64,000 bases of DNA from Gnetum montanum (GCA_015680685.1 MNCI01021573.1:188707-252706); one strand, 5' to 3'; counted from the first letter of the stretch, positions 13,701-28,700 are shown. The notes: a model not told the origin generated them from the sequence alone. Translations and numbers: made by a program.

Positions 13701-16700
13701 ACAACATACCTGCTATCATTTAAGCATGAGGTTAAAAGCATCTAGTATATTACCTCCAAGAATGTCGACAAACTCGCAAAAGAATTCAATGGGCCATCCA
13801 TACAGCCCCGAGGCCTTGCCAATTTTGAGTGTTGCCATAGCATTCACCAACTCATGTTTAGTAAGGGGCACAAGAAGCCTTTGGTTCTCCACCTCCTTGA
13901 CCACTTTCTGGATCAAAACCGAAACAGGGGAGGGTTCCCCTCCCTTTCTAGATACTGGACCAATATCTCCACATAGCCTAGGTGATGTCATTTGTATCAC
14001 AAAGGACATACCCTTCATGAAGGATATTGTGAATCTTCTTGGCCTCATTGTTGGCTTTTGTAGTGGCAAAAAAGAAACAAGTATTTCTATCTCCCTCCCT
14101 GAGCCACCTAACCCACGACCTCTACTTCTAGTATTGCTCCACTTCTTCCAACAATTGTTGGAGCACTACCAACAAACTATGCTCCTCTTCCATCAGCAGT
14201 TCCCCAACCTCCTTCCTAGCCTGCACAACCATCAACTTTTGTTGGAGCTTAGTACAAGATGCCTTGAAGGAATATTTTTCATATACTTTCATAGAACATA
14301 TCTTCTACTTGAGTCTAGCCATCCCACGTTTCAAAAAATCTCAAAGATCCATTTGAAAGGGATATTCTACCCAAATGTCAACAACCAGGGGGTGCATCCA
14401 AGGCTTTGTCAGCCATGATCTTTCAAATCTAAATTGGATGGATCCTTACCTATTTAGTTTCCAACCCTTACATACAATGGCACAGTGGTCAAAGGCCCTC
14501 CATTCATGGCCCTAGACCAAAACCCTATGGCTGATAAAAATGTCCACACTAACCTAGATCCTATCAATCCTTGACATGACCTGATCTAGCCCTTCCCTCC
14601 TATTACTCCATGTGAAAAGGCATCCCTTGATATCGAGATCAATCAAGTCAAAAGTTTGAAAGAATTGCAGAAATTGTTGACTTCCAGGTGGAGGCTCAGT
14701 ATGTCCCTTGGTCTTTTCCCATGCATGGAGCCTTTGATTAAAGTCCCTAACTCAACAATCTACAAAATGGGCATACCAACCATGCCAATGTAAATGGAGC
14801 CTTTGATTAAAGTCCCTAACTCAACAATCTACAAAATGGGCATACCAACCATGCCAATGTAGCACATTACATTCCATGGTTTGCAGCTTGGTCTCCTATA
14901 GGCAAACCACTGTACAATCTTTATCATGCACTAATTCTTTTAGAGTACTTCTTATAGGGGGCACCCTGTCCCCTACAAGTCCATGAAAGGATCTTCACAG
15001 TCTACCCGTATACCATTTTTTGTAGACCCCCTTAAGGGTTGCCTAAAAACCCAAGTCAATATTCTGCTGAGTTTTCCAATTCCAAACTTCCTGGCCAGTT
15101 GGGTGCCCCATTTTCTGGGATTCTGTTGCAACTAGAAAGCCCTGGTTTTATATTTGTAGGTCCTTCTGGGCAATTTCCTACATCCTAGACAAAGCGGACC
15201 CCCACACCATCAACACCCAACGCCCCAAGCGAGGAAGCTTGGTCTCCTATAGGCAAACCACTGTACAATCTTTATCATGCACTAATTCTTTTAGAGTACT
15301 TCTTATAGGGGGCACCCTGTCCCCTACAAGTCCATGAAAGGATCTTCACAGTCTACCCGTATACCATTTTTTGTAGACCCCCTTAAGGGTTGCCTAAAAA
15401 CCCAAGTCAATATTCTGCTGAGTTTTCCAATTCCAAACTTCCTGGCCAGTTGGGTGCCCCATTTTCTGGGATTCTGTTGCAACTAGAAAGCCCTGGTTTT
15501 ATATTTGTAGGTCCTTCTGGGCAATTTCCTACATCCTAGACAAAGCGGACCCCCACACCATCAACACCCAACGCCCCAAGCGAGGAAGCTCCCCCCCCCA
15601 CCCCCCACTCACTACGAGGAATGCAACAAGCCCCACCACCTTCAAGGCACGGGGGCAACCAAGTAAGCCCACCACAAGTAGGACTCAAGGAAGGAGAACA
15701 CTCTGCATAAACATGATTATTTTTGCCATAGACACCACAAGGAGTGGTTACCCCATTCTGGGCCACCACAGGCTTGTTGACCAACACATTTTCATATTCA
15801 ATAGCTATTTTTTCCTCACCATAGGACAAGTCCAAGATGACCTCCCACACTAGATCTTTTGTGGACAGTAACCTCCATATGCAAAATCTAGCATATTGCA
15901 TCCTCTCTTTTGACTTTATGAACTTGTCAAAGATAATGAATTCCCTGAAGAACTTGGCAAGGGTCTTCAAGAATTCCATAGTCCAAAGCTCCCATAGCAC
16001 CCCTGAGCTTCGCACCCACATTAGAGCTCGAGAGAGAAGGTCAAGCTCCCAATGAGCCCCCGATTGCCAATGCGTAAGGGCCAGCAGCCCCCTAGCCCCG
16101 AAAAACCATGGTCCTCCATCAACACCTGGTCCTCCAACTACTGGAAAACAAATAGCAACAAGTTGTCAACCAAAGAACTCACTTGCACATTACCCAACCC
16201 CCATGATGCATTCACCCATCACCTAACAAGCTTCAGCCTAGGCCTCGCACTGGAGGACACAAACTTACCCATGAGGCTCAACTCCATTGTGTGCAGCCCC
16301 TCGATGATAGCCCCCACACTTGCAACCGCATGGTCCCTTCATTCTAAAAGCAAGCATCGATTCCTCCATCTCTAGGATGCCAACTCGCAAATTCCCCCTT
16401 TCCCCCACTATGGAACGTTGGCCCATCGCTATCTCTGAGTTCAAGGCGAGCCTTGCCCTCGAAGCTCCCACTTGCATCCTACACCTTGCTCCCACCCACT
16501 CCCAAGTTCCTACCCATTGCTCTCTACATCCAAAAAAGTCTTTCCTCATTCCTAGGGAGTTGGTCTTATGAAGGGTTAGATCCTTATTTATCTACAATTT
16601 CTTCATATTATGTTCAATTGCTTTTACCTTTTTCTTTAGGTCTTCCTTTTGGCAGTTTTCTTAACATTGTGATGTACAAACCTCTTTGATAAGCTCATTA

Positions 16701-19700
16701 TTTGATCTTCTTTGGACATGTCCAAACCATCTAAAATGTCATTCATGTAATTTATCTAAAATAAAATCCACTCCAAGCCTTCTTTTGATATTTGTACCTA
16801 GCAATTTATCTCTTCTTGTAATATTCAACATTCATATTTCTATCACTAACTTCTTGTTCATCTCTTTTTTACAACCCAACATTCAACACCATATAAAATA
16901 GTTTATTACTATCTTAGAATATTTTCCCTTCTATTTTATTGAGATTCTTTTATCACATAAAATATCACTAGCATGTCTCCATTTTGATGATTTTGCCTCA
17001 ACCCTATTTATGAGATCTTTATTAATTTCACCTTCAAATGGAGTATTGATCTTTGGCAATGGAATTTTTTGCAATGAGAAATTGTTTGGTCTTGAATTGT
17101 TAGTTTTGTTTTATTACTATTTGTACTTATCACTAAAATTACATTCCATGTATTTTATCTTGCTTCTACTAATTTTTAAGCCTTTTGAGTCTAATGGATG
17201 CCTCATTTTTCCATTTTAGAAGCATTATTTTAGTCAAGATGTATCCACCAACATATTATTATCTACAAATAGCATACACCAAAGGATTTCATCTTGCTTT
17301 TCCTTAGTTCATCCATAACAATAATAAACAAGCAAGGGCTAACTACAAACTCGTTATGTAGACCTATTGTGACTAAAAGATTAGATGTGATCCCACATTG
17401 TTTTAATCCTAGTAGTGGCCCCTTCATACATATCATAAATCACTTTAATATATTAATCAAGGATGCTTTACCTATGTAAGGCCCACCAAATTAAATCTCT
17501 AGGCACCCTATCACATTTTTTCCAAGTCGATGAAGATCATATGTAGATTTTCCCCATCTTTTTAAAATTTCTTTAGTAATTATCTTATCAAGAAAACAAC
17601 CTCTATAGTAGATCTCCCTAGAATAAATCCAAATTTATTTTTCAATATTGTTGGCTCAAGTCTAAAATGTTGCTCTATGATTCTCTTCCAAAGCTTCATA
17701 TTATGTGGCTCCTAAGCTTTGATCTCTTTATAGTTTGCACAATTTTGCCCATCTTTATTTTTATAGAGGAGGATAATAGTGCTTTTTCCTTAGTTTTCTA
17801 TGCATTTCTCCATCATTTAAATTTTGTTAAATAATTGTATTAGCCGAGACTCTTGTATCTCCAAATGCTTTCCAAGTTGCTATAGGAATGGCATCTAGTC
17901 CAACAACTTTGCCATTTTTAATTATAGAGAAGGCTATTTTCACCTCAAAGAAGGAAAATTTATTAACCAAACGAAAACTTAATTTTTTTTCTTGGATGTC
18001 CTCTCTTGAAAATTCTTCATAAAATAATTTTTTGAAAAAAAAAAACTTCTCAAAGTATCTAAAATTTCATTATCTTTTACCAAAAATCTTTCATCTATCT
18101 CCTTGATGCATTTTTCAAGACTAAAGAAAAACCCTGATCTATAGTGGCCAGGGCACAGATCAGGTAAAGCTTGTCTATTATGAAAACAAATGGCACAAGA
18201 ATTGAAACTTCCAAATGATACAGATTCCAATGCCAAAAACAACTATAATCGAGTAAGCACACATGAAGCCCAAAAGAGCAAAACAACTAACTACTACTAA
18301 TAAGCATAAGACTTGGATGGACCAAAAACAAGAACATGCAACAAGTAATAGGGCTCATTTCCATAATCTTCGATGTTAAGAAGGATGATAGTGACGTGAA
18401 GTGAGAGCAGAACAAAATGAAACAGCAAAGAATTTGTGCTTCCAACACCTCAGAATTGCTGCTTGTTATGACCAATCCAGCAACCATATAATAGACTAGG
18501 CTGGAGTGCCCTAATCTTTCTGCACTGTCATTTTTCCCTTGGGGCAAGCTAGTGATGAAGCAATCAGGAAAACATTTCAAAAATTGGTACCCAAAAACCT
18601 ACATTTCAATATACAAGATTCCAAAATTCTCAAATCTATGTACAGTAGAAAAGGAAATGATCAATTGTTTCCAGCTCCCTGCCATACCTATCGCATACAA
18701 TATTATCAAGGATGCCTCAAGCTTTGAGGAAAGACTTTCCAGGAATATATTCGTGACAGCATTTGTTCAAAAAAAGACCTTATGCTTCGGAATAATGGTT
18801 ATATTCCACCATAATGACTTGACATAATCTTGAGATTCATTGTGAAGGGTGTGCTAAATTTTTGTAAATGGTAGCTGCCAAACTGTCCTCAGACAATAAC
18901 ATTATTAATGATATGCACGTGTTGCTAAAACCAAGGTTGAAGTCTCTCAAACCTGCACCAAGTTGGGCTTGCACGGGTCACTTTGGGGAAAGGTGAAACA
19001 TTTGCTTATGAGAGAAATATTTAGCTTACATAACTTATACCAACAATTGGATGTAGTATAAAGCTGCCAAATTAATTTTCCAGGAAGGACTGTATTAATA
19101 TGCTTGAGGAGTTGAAGTCCCCATCCTCTTGCAAATGTAGAATAACAAACAGTAGACCAGTTCATACTATGAAAAGATCTATCCTTTGTAGATGACTAGA
19201 GGAAGACACATTCAAGTGTTCCAATTATTGAATTGGATGCCCGGTAACAAGAAAAAAAATAAATGAAGCAGAGAATGGATCAATTTAAGGTGGCCTGCCT
19301 GTGATAACAACTTTGCTTTTCATCCTGATAACATGTTTGTCACTTTATCCGCAACCTCTGACCAAATTAGTAGTTCGTACTCGGCCAAAGAAAAGAGGAA
19401 TCCCCAAATATTTAGCAGGAAAGGTACCTTCTATACACTAACTGAACAAAAATCATGGAATACCAGCCTAGGTATGCCTAAATTGTACACCAGACTCTTT
19501 GAGAATTTAATATGTAGTCCAGAGGCATTAGCAAAAGTATTACTTCATGCTACTGCTTTTTGTAGATTACTGGATGTTGGTGTTTCATTTTACACCCTCT
19601 CCTACTTTCTTCGGCAGGCAACTCCAATATACCAGGATCGTAATGAGTAGCAAGTAAGATCATAAGTCTTAACTTCATAATAACTGTGTTTCATAATCTT

Positions 19701-22700
19701 TCTAAAGTTATGAGTATTGTAAGTCTGACTAACTTGACTGCTTACAAATCCTCTTACAGTGAACAGAATCACATTGATCTATTCCATAACTTAGTACTTA
19801 TCATAAGCTATCATAGATAGTCTACAAGGACTGTTTCTGGTTCTAGTAAATCGTAACATCATCTTTGGTCTTCTTGTTACTCTAGATTTAGCTATTATAC
19901 TAAGTTTACAAGTAATTCTTGTGTTTTAATGGTGTTGCCCTTCCTCTAGTAGTGCATCTTCTTTTGATAATGTACCTTGTTTCAGATCATGGGCTCATGG
20001 CCCAGTGACAATGCTCTTGGTAAGTTATTATCCTTAGTCTTACGTAGTCTAGGCCACTCTAAACTCCTTTAGCAATCCACCATTAAGTTGGGTTAGCTAC
20101 TCTACAACTAATGGACTACTACCTCAACATAGCATGTCCTCCCTTACGTAGCCTTCTTAGCTACTTATTTCATGACACCTCAATTCATGTCACTATACTA
20201 AATTTCTTTATGTTCATGATGCACCAGCCTGCCTTTTGGTGTTGGACATATCTAAGACTTTCACTCTTCTTACTTGGATGTTTTCCTCATGTACCATTTG
20301 GTACAGTTGAGGTCTACTTCTTTCTACAGCTTCTTCTCATACTCACGACTTGGAGCTTTCTTCCATTCATACTATTATAAATCACCACCTTTGTAACATT
20401 TTGGCTTACAAATACTTTTCCACTGTTGTTCCGATGTCTTTTCACTTCTTATTGATTCACATGATTTTCCTATTTCTCATGTTCATATTTTTAAAGTGAG
20501 GACTTGAGTTTCGTTATGCTTCATGAATGATTATGTTTCTTTATACTTCGTGAATGATTATATTGCTGATAACTTAAGTTAAGAAACTCATGATTGCATC
20601 TTAACTTAAGAGACTATATTCTTCTACCACTGTCATCTAGGAAGAAAAAGGTGTCATCGACAAATTAAGAGAGTATAGTCAGGGAAGCCATAAGCCAGGG
20701 TGATGCCTCAGATAAGACCAAGCTGCAGTTGATGTCTGAAATAAGCACTAAGGCCCTCTATTGCCAGAATAAAGAGATCAGGGGAGATGGGATCCCCTTG
20801 CCAAATGCCATTGCAAACAGGTAAAGGGAGATGGGATCCCCTTGCCCAAGGCCATTGCAAGCAGAAAAATAACCAACCCTGTTACATATATTCCAACACT
20901 CCTTCACAAGCTGATCTACCTCGAGAAAATCTATCCAACAGTTTTCCCAGTGAAAAGTAGGCTTTGGAAAGGATACTAAGGTCTCCAATACTAAGGGCCA
21001 ATGATCCGAAGAAGCCCAAGGAAGGCGTTTGGCTTGTACCAGAGAGAAGCAATTAGCCCAACTTGCAAATCAGAAAAGCTGTGGCAGTGCCCCTTGCAGG
21101 TTCCATACTGTGAAATTCTCTCGTGTAGAACCATCATATTGATCCATTTCCTGGTCCCCAAGTTTGCATGGTTCTTGACCTCCTGAAAAAGAGCATGGGC
21201 ATTTTCCAACTTTTTAGCTCACACACAAGAGCTAGGAGTCTGCCTAAAGCACCATTCTTTGGCTCATAAATTGTTTCACCAATTTGAATATTGAAATCCC
21301 AACCACCAAAAGGAAGTGTGCAAGAGTTCTTGGGGTTTGTGGTTTGAAAAATACAAATCCACCATTGTTTACAGTTGAAACCTTTATACTGCAAGTTGAG
21401 GACATGGCCACAAGGTTACAAAAGTTGCCTTAAATTCTGCAAACTCCAATAAGTCAAAATCTATATATAGTGTGGAAATCCATCTACATAAAACAACCTT
21501 CGAAGTGTTGGTAGTCCCATTGTGTACAACCTGGCCGCCAAGGTCAAAAAAGCCATCCCTGAAGCTTATAATAACTGATGTCTTCTAAAAGAACCACACA
21601 ATCACGAGCTGAATGACATTAGAATAACCAAAAATGCGCTGAAAGCTAGAAAATTGAAAGACAAAAGTTCCAACCTTTTCTCATCTGGCACACTTGTGCA
21701 AAAGTAAACTCATAATCGATCCATCCAATAATGCCTCAATCTTGTAGCAAGGTTCCAGAATTTCAAATTTTCCAAGCAATCCAACCTAGATATATCCATC
21801 AAGGTTCATCTTTGGCCTCAAAGAGTTCCTTGATGCTTGCAATCCCTTCACTGTGATGAACTCTGGAAGTTCTAAGAGCTCTACTCTTAGCTTCTAATAG
21901 AAATCATCCAATGCATTATGTTTAGTTTTAGCTACTGCTAATTTTGCCTCCTTCCTTGCCAGTTTACACATCAGTCTATCTTCTTAGTTCCCTCTTTGCT
22001 ACCATTCCATAAAACATTTTTTCTTTTGAATAGCATGTTGTACTTCATCACCCCATCACACTGTAATTTTTCTTCTGTTTCATCAAAAATGTCTTTAAAT
22101 TTGGCCCCAAATTAAATTTGCATGATAATCCCAATTCCAAGTATTTTCTTTAAGTAATTGTTCTCTGAATAAGGTGATGTTGTCTTCCTTTAAATTCCAG
22201 CATTTTATACATTTAGTCCCTTTTCTCACATTACCTTTAAAGCTTTGCATAGCTAAATCCATGACCATCCCTCAAATGTTGAGTTGTAAGGTTATATCCA
22301 GGTATGACCTTGCATTTTGGCAACTGGCCTACTCTATTTTGTGCAGCAAGAAATAATCATTTGGTATTTGATCCATGCTACTCTAATATATAATTTAATA
22401 CCGAGCCATCTTTTAAAAATAGGTGTTTGTACTTGCAAGATCATAAGCACTTGCAAATTGCAGCAGTGAATCTCCCATATCATCACTCCCTAAATCCATA
22501 TCCTAAATGAATTCTTTCACATCCAACTTTTAGAGACCCAACATGAGCATTAAAATGCCCGCCGCCCCCACCCAACCACACCCCCCATCCCCCCTCCCTC
22601 CCAGCCAATGAATACAATTTCTTGTTGGGGAACTCCTTAAAAGCACCAGTTCCATTAAATCCCCAAAATCCTGCTTGATAGTATTTTCTAGGCTAATTTG

Positions 22701-25700
22701 TGAAGCATATACACTGATGATGTTGATGATCTCATTTCCAAGTACAATTTGCATGCCCATTAGCCAATTGCCATTGTGATATACCACTCCATTGATAAAG
22801 CATGATCAACAATGACAGCCACTCCATTTCAGTGATTTTCCTTTCCTAACTAGAAAATTGTGTGACCCTTGCCCAATGCTTGAGCCTTTTCCCCTTCTCA
22901 TCGTGTTTTTTGGAGGCAGGCAATGTTGACTCTCCATTTTTTCATTGCATCAATAATTTCAAAGGTCTTTCTATTAAGAATACCAATGCTCCAGGTTGCC
23001 ATCCAAAGTTTCTGTTGTTGGACTTACTTCTTTATTCACAACCATCCCTGACGTGGGAACCCTTGCCATTCCACAACTTTTGGGTTACAGCTTATTCCCA
23101 AATTGCATTTTGTCAAAAACAGCAAAAGAATATGGCTAAATCTTTCAAAATAAAATACACTGATTGTAAATAAGACTAACTTTTGACAAAAAAGGACGAG
23201 TATGATTATGTCAGGTCATTATTGGTCAGAGAAATGAAAACAATAGAAAAAAACTATCTGATTCTACAATTTAATAAGAACATGAGGATCTTCCAAATAA
23301 TTCATAACACGTCTGATGATGATCTGCTTCAGCAACTGACTTTAATTTTTTTTGTAATCAAAACCAAGAGAATGGTGATTTAATCCAATTTTGATAACAA
23401 TTTTTAAAGGATTATAACCAAGGTTAACTGCTGTTGGAAATACTAAAGGAAATGAAAACAATTTTAATAGCATTAAAAAGTTAATGCACAACATAAACTC
23501 TATGACAAGTAAGAATAAGTACCCCGTTCTATAAAAAGATCTGTCAGGTTGCCGTTAGCATAATCACGAAGTTCTTCCTTGCTGAGTGTTTCATTGCCAT
23601 CTTTGTCCAATTGCACAAACATATCTTGCATAGAATAAAAAGATGCATGGATATTACATGTCAAATAAAGAATGTCTAATCAATGCAAAATCATTCTTCG
23701 GAATATTGAACACAAATAAATATAGATAAAAACAAATTGTTTGAATTTGAACAAGAAATAGTGCTTTATGAAATTTAGAAGTTAAGCTCACATAAATTAA
23801 ACAATCCAAAGGATTAATGGAGTTACAATAATTGATATCTTAATGCTGCAATTATATCAGAAAGCCCCTATTTATAGTTAAAAATTAGATTATTAGAAGG
23901 TAAAGGAGGAGTTATACTACGCTACAAGCTGTCCGAGATGTATTTATCAATCAAATATAAGATTCATTGCATATCTAGAGAAAGACGTGATGAGCTGAGA
24001 GCAGAATCAATAATGTAAATCATCATCATCATGTTCTCCAATCACAATCACATATTTAAATACAAAATGAAAACAGCTACATAAAATGTAGCACATAAAA
24101 TTTGACTTGCTATATCATATCAGGCACCAAAGTTTTTTTTTTTTTTATGTCGGCTGTTAACCTACACGTTTAAAGTTGTATTTGCCATTTAGGAACCTTA
24201 AATATTGGATAAAAGCCAAAAACCTTGCTCAGAAGCTGCTACGCAGAAACCAGAGACAGCACAATGGTAGACAACAAGAAAAACCTCAAAAACTCGTCTA
24301 AGACTGCTATATTGGAGCAGCAATGACTCAAGAAATTCCACAATCCATTGAACTTGTCAATGCAGAACAGAATGATGCTTCAGTCCTAGGTCCCATCCCC
24401 AAATGAGCTCTGAGCAAAGACTAGTCGCAGTTGGTGGCAGCAGTAGAATTGCAGAACACAAGGAGAATATGATCCGTTTCACATTGACACGTGTGAAGTC
24501 TTGTACAATGTGCTCAGCACCGATCCATGCATTTAAACAATCTGATGCTCCCCTGAGAACAACGGAAGTCTAGCCTAACAGAGGTTTGCCCCAAAAGCAT
24601 CAAGCAACAAAACATTTTGTAATTTGCCTCCACAAGTAAGCTTTGTCGCACAGAAAGCCTTATTTCTTCTAGGTTGAGGTGCTAAAAAGGACAACTGTGC
24701 AAAAACAAATCATCCTTAACTTATTGACGCATGCATGTGCATGTACATGAGTGAACCAGGATACTTGAATGAGATCTACTCGCATGATGCTGGAGGACAC
24801 AATGTTCAAGAACTTCATTGGCAAGTGGGATACCCATGTAGAGTCGGTATATTTTCAGAAAGTGTAAAGAGGTCAAATCAAGATTTCAGAAATCCTAAAC
24901 CAAGGACAGACAAAAGCGACTCCAAAAGGGCATGGAACCAACTATATAGATATATGTTTTGTCGAGAGAAGTTGAGCCAAGGGATGTTGCAACTTCCCAG
25001 GATTAAAGAAGGTCGCTAAAACAAAAATCAGTAAGCCATTTTAGTGGACTCAAACGAAAGCCTGCTAGCAACCTACACACCAACGATATTTTGAAAAATA
25101 ATTTTTAAATGTTAAAACAACCCAAAGCAACTAAAAGTTAAAAGCCAAAACACGATAGGAATTTTCAAAACAACTAAAAGAAAACTTAAAGAAATGGAAA
25201 CTTCAAAACGATTTTGAACATAGGTGAACAATTACAAAATTGTAGTGTATTTAAATTTTAAATTTCAAAAATTTCTGTTATTTGAAGAGGACAAAACCTA
25301 GATTAAAATTAAACAAAAGAATTATATGTTAGCTTTCCTAAAGTGAAGTGCTCGACATACTTCAAAATTTATGTGAAGTTTTGCAAAGCTAACAGAGAAT
25401 ATCGAAGGACTAAAGCAGTAAAGAAAAATTTCAATATTTGAAAATTAATGCATTATAACAAGCATTGCAGGAAATTATATACGTTAAAAATGGTTGTTTT
25501 GCAATGAAAAGTTTTAGACATGGCATACAAAGTATGGTAGAGTATGACGATCATCAATTAATCAATAGGACAAAAAAGAAGCTTTCCCTTGATAGGTACC
25601 CAACAAAAGCTACATTAAAAAGTCATACAAACATACGGAAAAGGAAAAAGTGCAATATGCAACAGCTAATCTTAACATACAGGCATACCACACACTCTCT

Positions 25701-28700
25701 GCGCTGTAGTAACAGAAAACCAGTTGCGTGCTTGCTCATTATCAGCCACTTCTTCTTCATATTCCTGTGTAAAACATGAAAAATTTTTACATCATTTCCA
25801 GTTTTTTTATGTTTGACGAAATATTCCAGTTTTTTAGTACATGACAGATGACTCAATTCAAATTTATTAAATTATTGTGACCTGACAGCCTTGTTATTTA
25901 TTTGGTTATATCAATATATACTAAGCATTTATGATACCTGTGATATTTAGGTTATAAAAATATATATAAAGCTTTTATGATACATGTGATATTTATGACC
26001 CTCTTCCATGAGATTTAATTGATAATCTTTTCTGTGTAAAGTTCAGGCAAAATAGCATCAATAAAAACTGAATATGTACAATCATTAACGTTCAAACCGA
26101 CCATGTGAGCCATTCCCCACTCCCCCCAAAACCCCATCACACCTCCCCAAAAAAAAGGGGAGAGAAATTCCTATACAGCAAAATTCCAAAGTAGAGTATC
26201 CTTGTCATCCCCATCGCATTCCCTTAGAGCGGGCTGATAACTTCCCCCGGCCAACGCCAACCCTTCTGCACTGACATTCCTGCACATCCCGCATGCATGC
26301 AGCAAACTAGCTATAGTTGACAAAATCTTGTATCACCAAGTGGAATCCAACCAGCCCTTGGAGCCACAGTCGGTCTCGACAGGCATCGTAAACCCAATAC
26401 AAGGGCACAAAAACAAAAACAATACAATAACAACAGGCCACCCTCATCCAAACCCTCGGCTGCAATTAAAGATGCCTAGACAATTGCACACAAGGACAAT
26501 TCACCCTCTCCTGGGCATGAATAGCATCCAATACCAAGTAGTGGTGTTCAATGTCGACAAACGCCATCACCTGCTAAAATTCCATTGCAACCTCAACCTT
26601 ACATGCCTGCTCTTCTAGCGTCCCTTTCTTATCAAGATGTTGTTTAATAGTAGTCCTAATATGTCAGCGTAGCACTATCCAAGATGTGTTGCAACAAATA
26701 TCTAGAACCACATATGGGCACTTGCCCATCTACAACCACATCCAAGCCTCCCATGCATGTGCACGATCCAATTGTGTTGCATCTCATCCGCCTCCCGCTA
26801 CCCCAACTCTCGTCACTCCCACTCATCCCTTTCTATCTCGACATTGCGTGTCTCCTCATGTCTAAGCTTTGCTTTGAGCTGCTTCCTAACAGAGTCCTCA
26901 AGCACCACTCAACTTGCCAACTCCTGCAACTCCCAACTACGCTTCAGCTCTTTTTCTTGCTCAACAAATTGGCATTCTACCAAACCTAGCTAATGCTCAA
27001 ACTCTTGTTCCTGAGCCTCCCACTTGGCCTCCCAAACATGCCTATCTAGTCCGTTCCACAACCTCCTCAATGGCCCTCTCTTGCATCGTGGTCATCCTCT
27101 CCTTTATGGATATTGCCTTTGCCTTGGCAACCGCCTTCTTTGCCTCCAACTCCCTAATTCTAGCCTAGGCTTCCTCCACAACCTCCTGAACAACCCTTTC
27201 AAGCATCTTAGGCATCAAAGTTGTTTGCCCCCGCAAGGACTTGAACCCTCAAGATCAAGCACAAAGTGAAACACCACCCCCATCCTTCTCACTGCTGGCT
27301 ATCTTCTTCAGTACACCACATGCAGCTCCAAGCGCAGTGGCCTAGGAAGCACCAAAAGCACGGTCCTCCACAACACAAGAAGCAATCCATAATGGTGACC
27401 CCAACACTGCCACCAAAGTTCCTCAATGAATAACCTTGGAAAATTAATCTAGCAGCCCAATCTTAGACACTTCAAAAAAGAGAACTGGACCCCTTTCAGC
27501 TTCTAGGCATTGCCAAACTATACAAAGTAATGATCTACCAACTCCACCACCTCCTGCCAAATTTGAGGCAAGGCAAACTTATAAAAGAAAACAACCTCCT
27601 CAATTGATAATCTTCATTTGAAGCAAAAAAAAAAAAAAAGAATTCTTTTATGGAAGGGAAGATCTGGCCTCATCTAACATATAACAAGATTTTTAACTAA
27701 TCGCATCCACTTGTACTAGATAATATTTGGCAATATCAACAATTGATGATACTATAAAGAAAACATGCTTATTAAGTTACGTTTTTGAATGATTATCCCT
27801 AATAGATGCTCATCTATGAATTGAATTTGCTATTTGTATGCTCAAACCCAAATTCTAGATGGGCTTCCAAAATGAACTGATTGTTGAGCATCTGGTGCAT
27901 GTTCCTATGCTGTTGGGAGCACCATTCCACTCCCACAATGTTGGGAGCATGCAAATTTTGTTGTAAGTGCTCTCCTAGGAAACACTTCCATATAGCAAAT
28001 TTGGCAATTGCTCCAAGTACCTGAAATCTAATGCCAAAGTGATTTCCTTTCTTCTACACTGTCATGCAAAGAAAACAGAATCATGTATAGGATTAAATTT
28101 AAATACTCTATTTTTTCTCAAAAACTTTGTGTTGTTATCATACCACTGTATTTTTTCCAATAACCAACATAGCCTTCTTCCTTCCCTATTCAAGTCAAAC
28201 ATGATAACCATTTTTTAATAGCTCATTTACCAGTACAAAATTTACATCTTTAACATTTGTTCAGTAGTAGATTGCATTTTTATCTGGAAACCATTGAATT
28301 TCTTTTTCAAACTCACCGTTTGCAGCATATCAGCACAATTTTCTTGTTGGAGTGTTTTCATACTTCTCTCATTTATGATACTCTAAACGAGTAAATAGTG
28401 ACTTAATCCCTGAAAGATTCCTTGAGAATCCTAAATCAAAGTATCATGTTTATCTTGAACAGATGCCGCTAAATCCTTTTGACATTCCTGAATATCTATT
28501 AACGTAAACGCTAATGAGATAAACTTTCTTCTTAGTCCTCATTCGTATCCTTTGATTCTTATGAATTAAACTTTCCCATTTTGGTTTCTCTTTCTATAAG
28601 TCATATTCCTTATCATTTTCTGGCTTGCCTCACTCATTCTAGAGTTCTTAAGGTAGGATTAAAGTTTATAGTGCTATCCAAGAACTAACAGACAAAAACA

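Larger units (their letters stand above)
11780..16550 (-). mobile_element. L1-type LINE in intron 10, decayed and internally duplicated
   Basis: In element order: ORF1 (about 16.55-15.59 kb), a duplicated stretch (15.59-14.72), RT (14.07-13.09), L1 C-terminal text YWEKVAKLKSVGGLGML at about 12.7 kb, then a GC-rich glutamate-rich tail to about 11.82 kb. Frames are broken throughout. The element lies on the TON2 strand. The 3' boundary is uncertain; the plus-strand motif GGGGTTAGCTACATG just beyond resembles a signature seen at RTE 3' ends. Confidence 0.8.
18190..21750 (-). mobile_element. L1-type LINE fragment lying inside the RTE LINE
   Basis: Endonuclease text (LEFAEFKATFV, PFGGWDFNIQIG at about 21.3 kb, LLRIIGPLVL at 21.0 kb), RT motif B GLGQGDPISLYLF (20.83 kb), then after about 1 kb of unrelated sequence the L1 post-RT segment (WSEVADKVTNMLSG, KAKLLSQAGHLKLIHS at 19.25-19.35 kb; GWGLQLLKHINTVLPGKLIW at 19.1 kb). 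The motifs run in order on the minus strand, between the two halves of the RTE element. Confidence 0.7.
11161..23522 (-). other. TON2 intron 10 (12,362 bp)
   Basis: Second largest intron. Contains an L1-type LINE (about 16.55-11.8 kb) and an RTE-type LINE split into two pieces (23.03-21.78 and 18.13-16.56 kb) around an L1 fragment. All are on the TON2 strand. 11.17-11.77 kb shows no recognisable content. Confidence 0.85.

Noticed and set aside
13603-14418. 271-codon plus-strand ORF, the longest in the window
   Set aside because: It is antisense to the L1 reverse transcriptase, whose motifs read on the minus strand; no plus-strand family resemblance.
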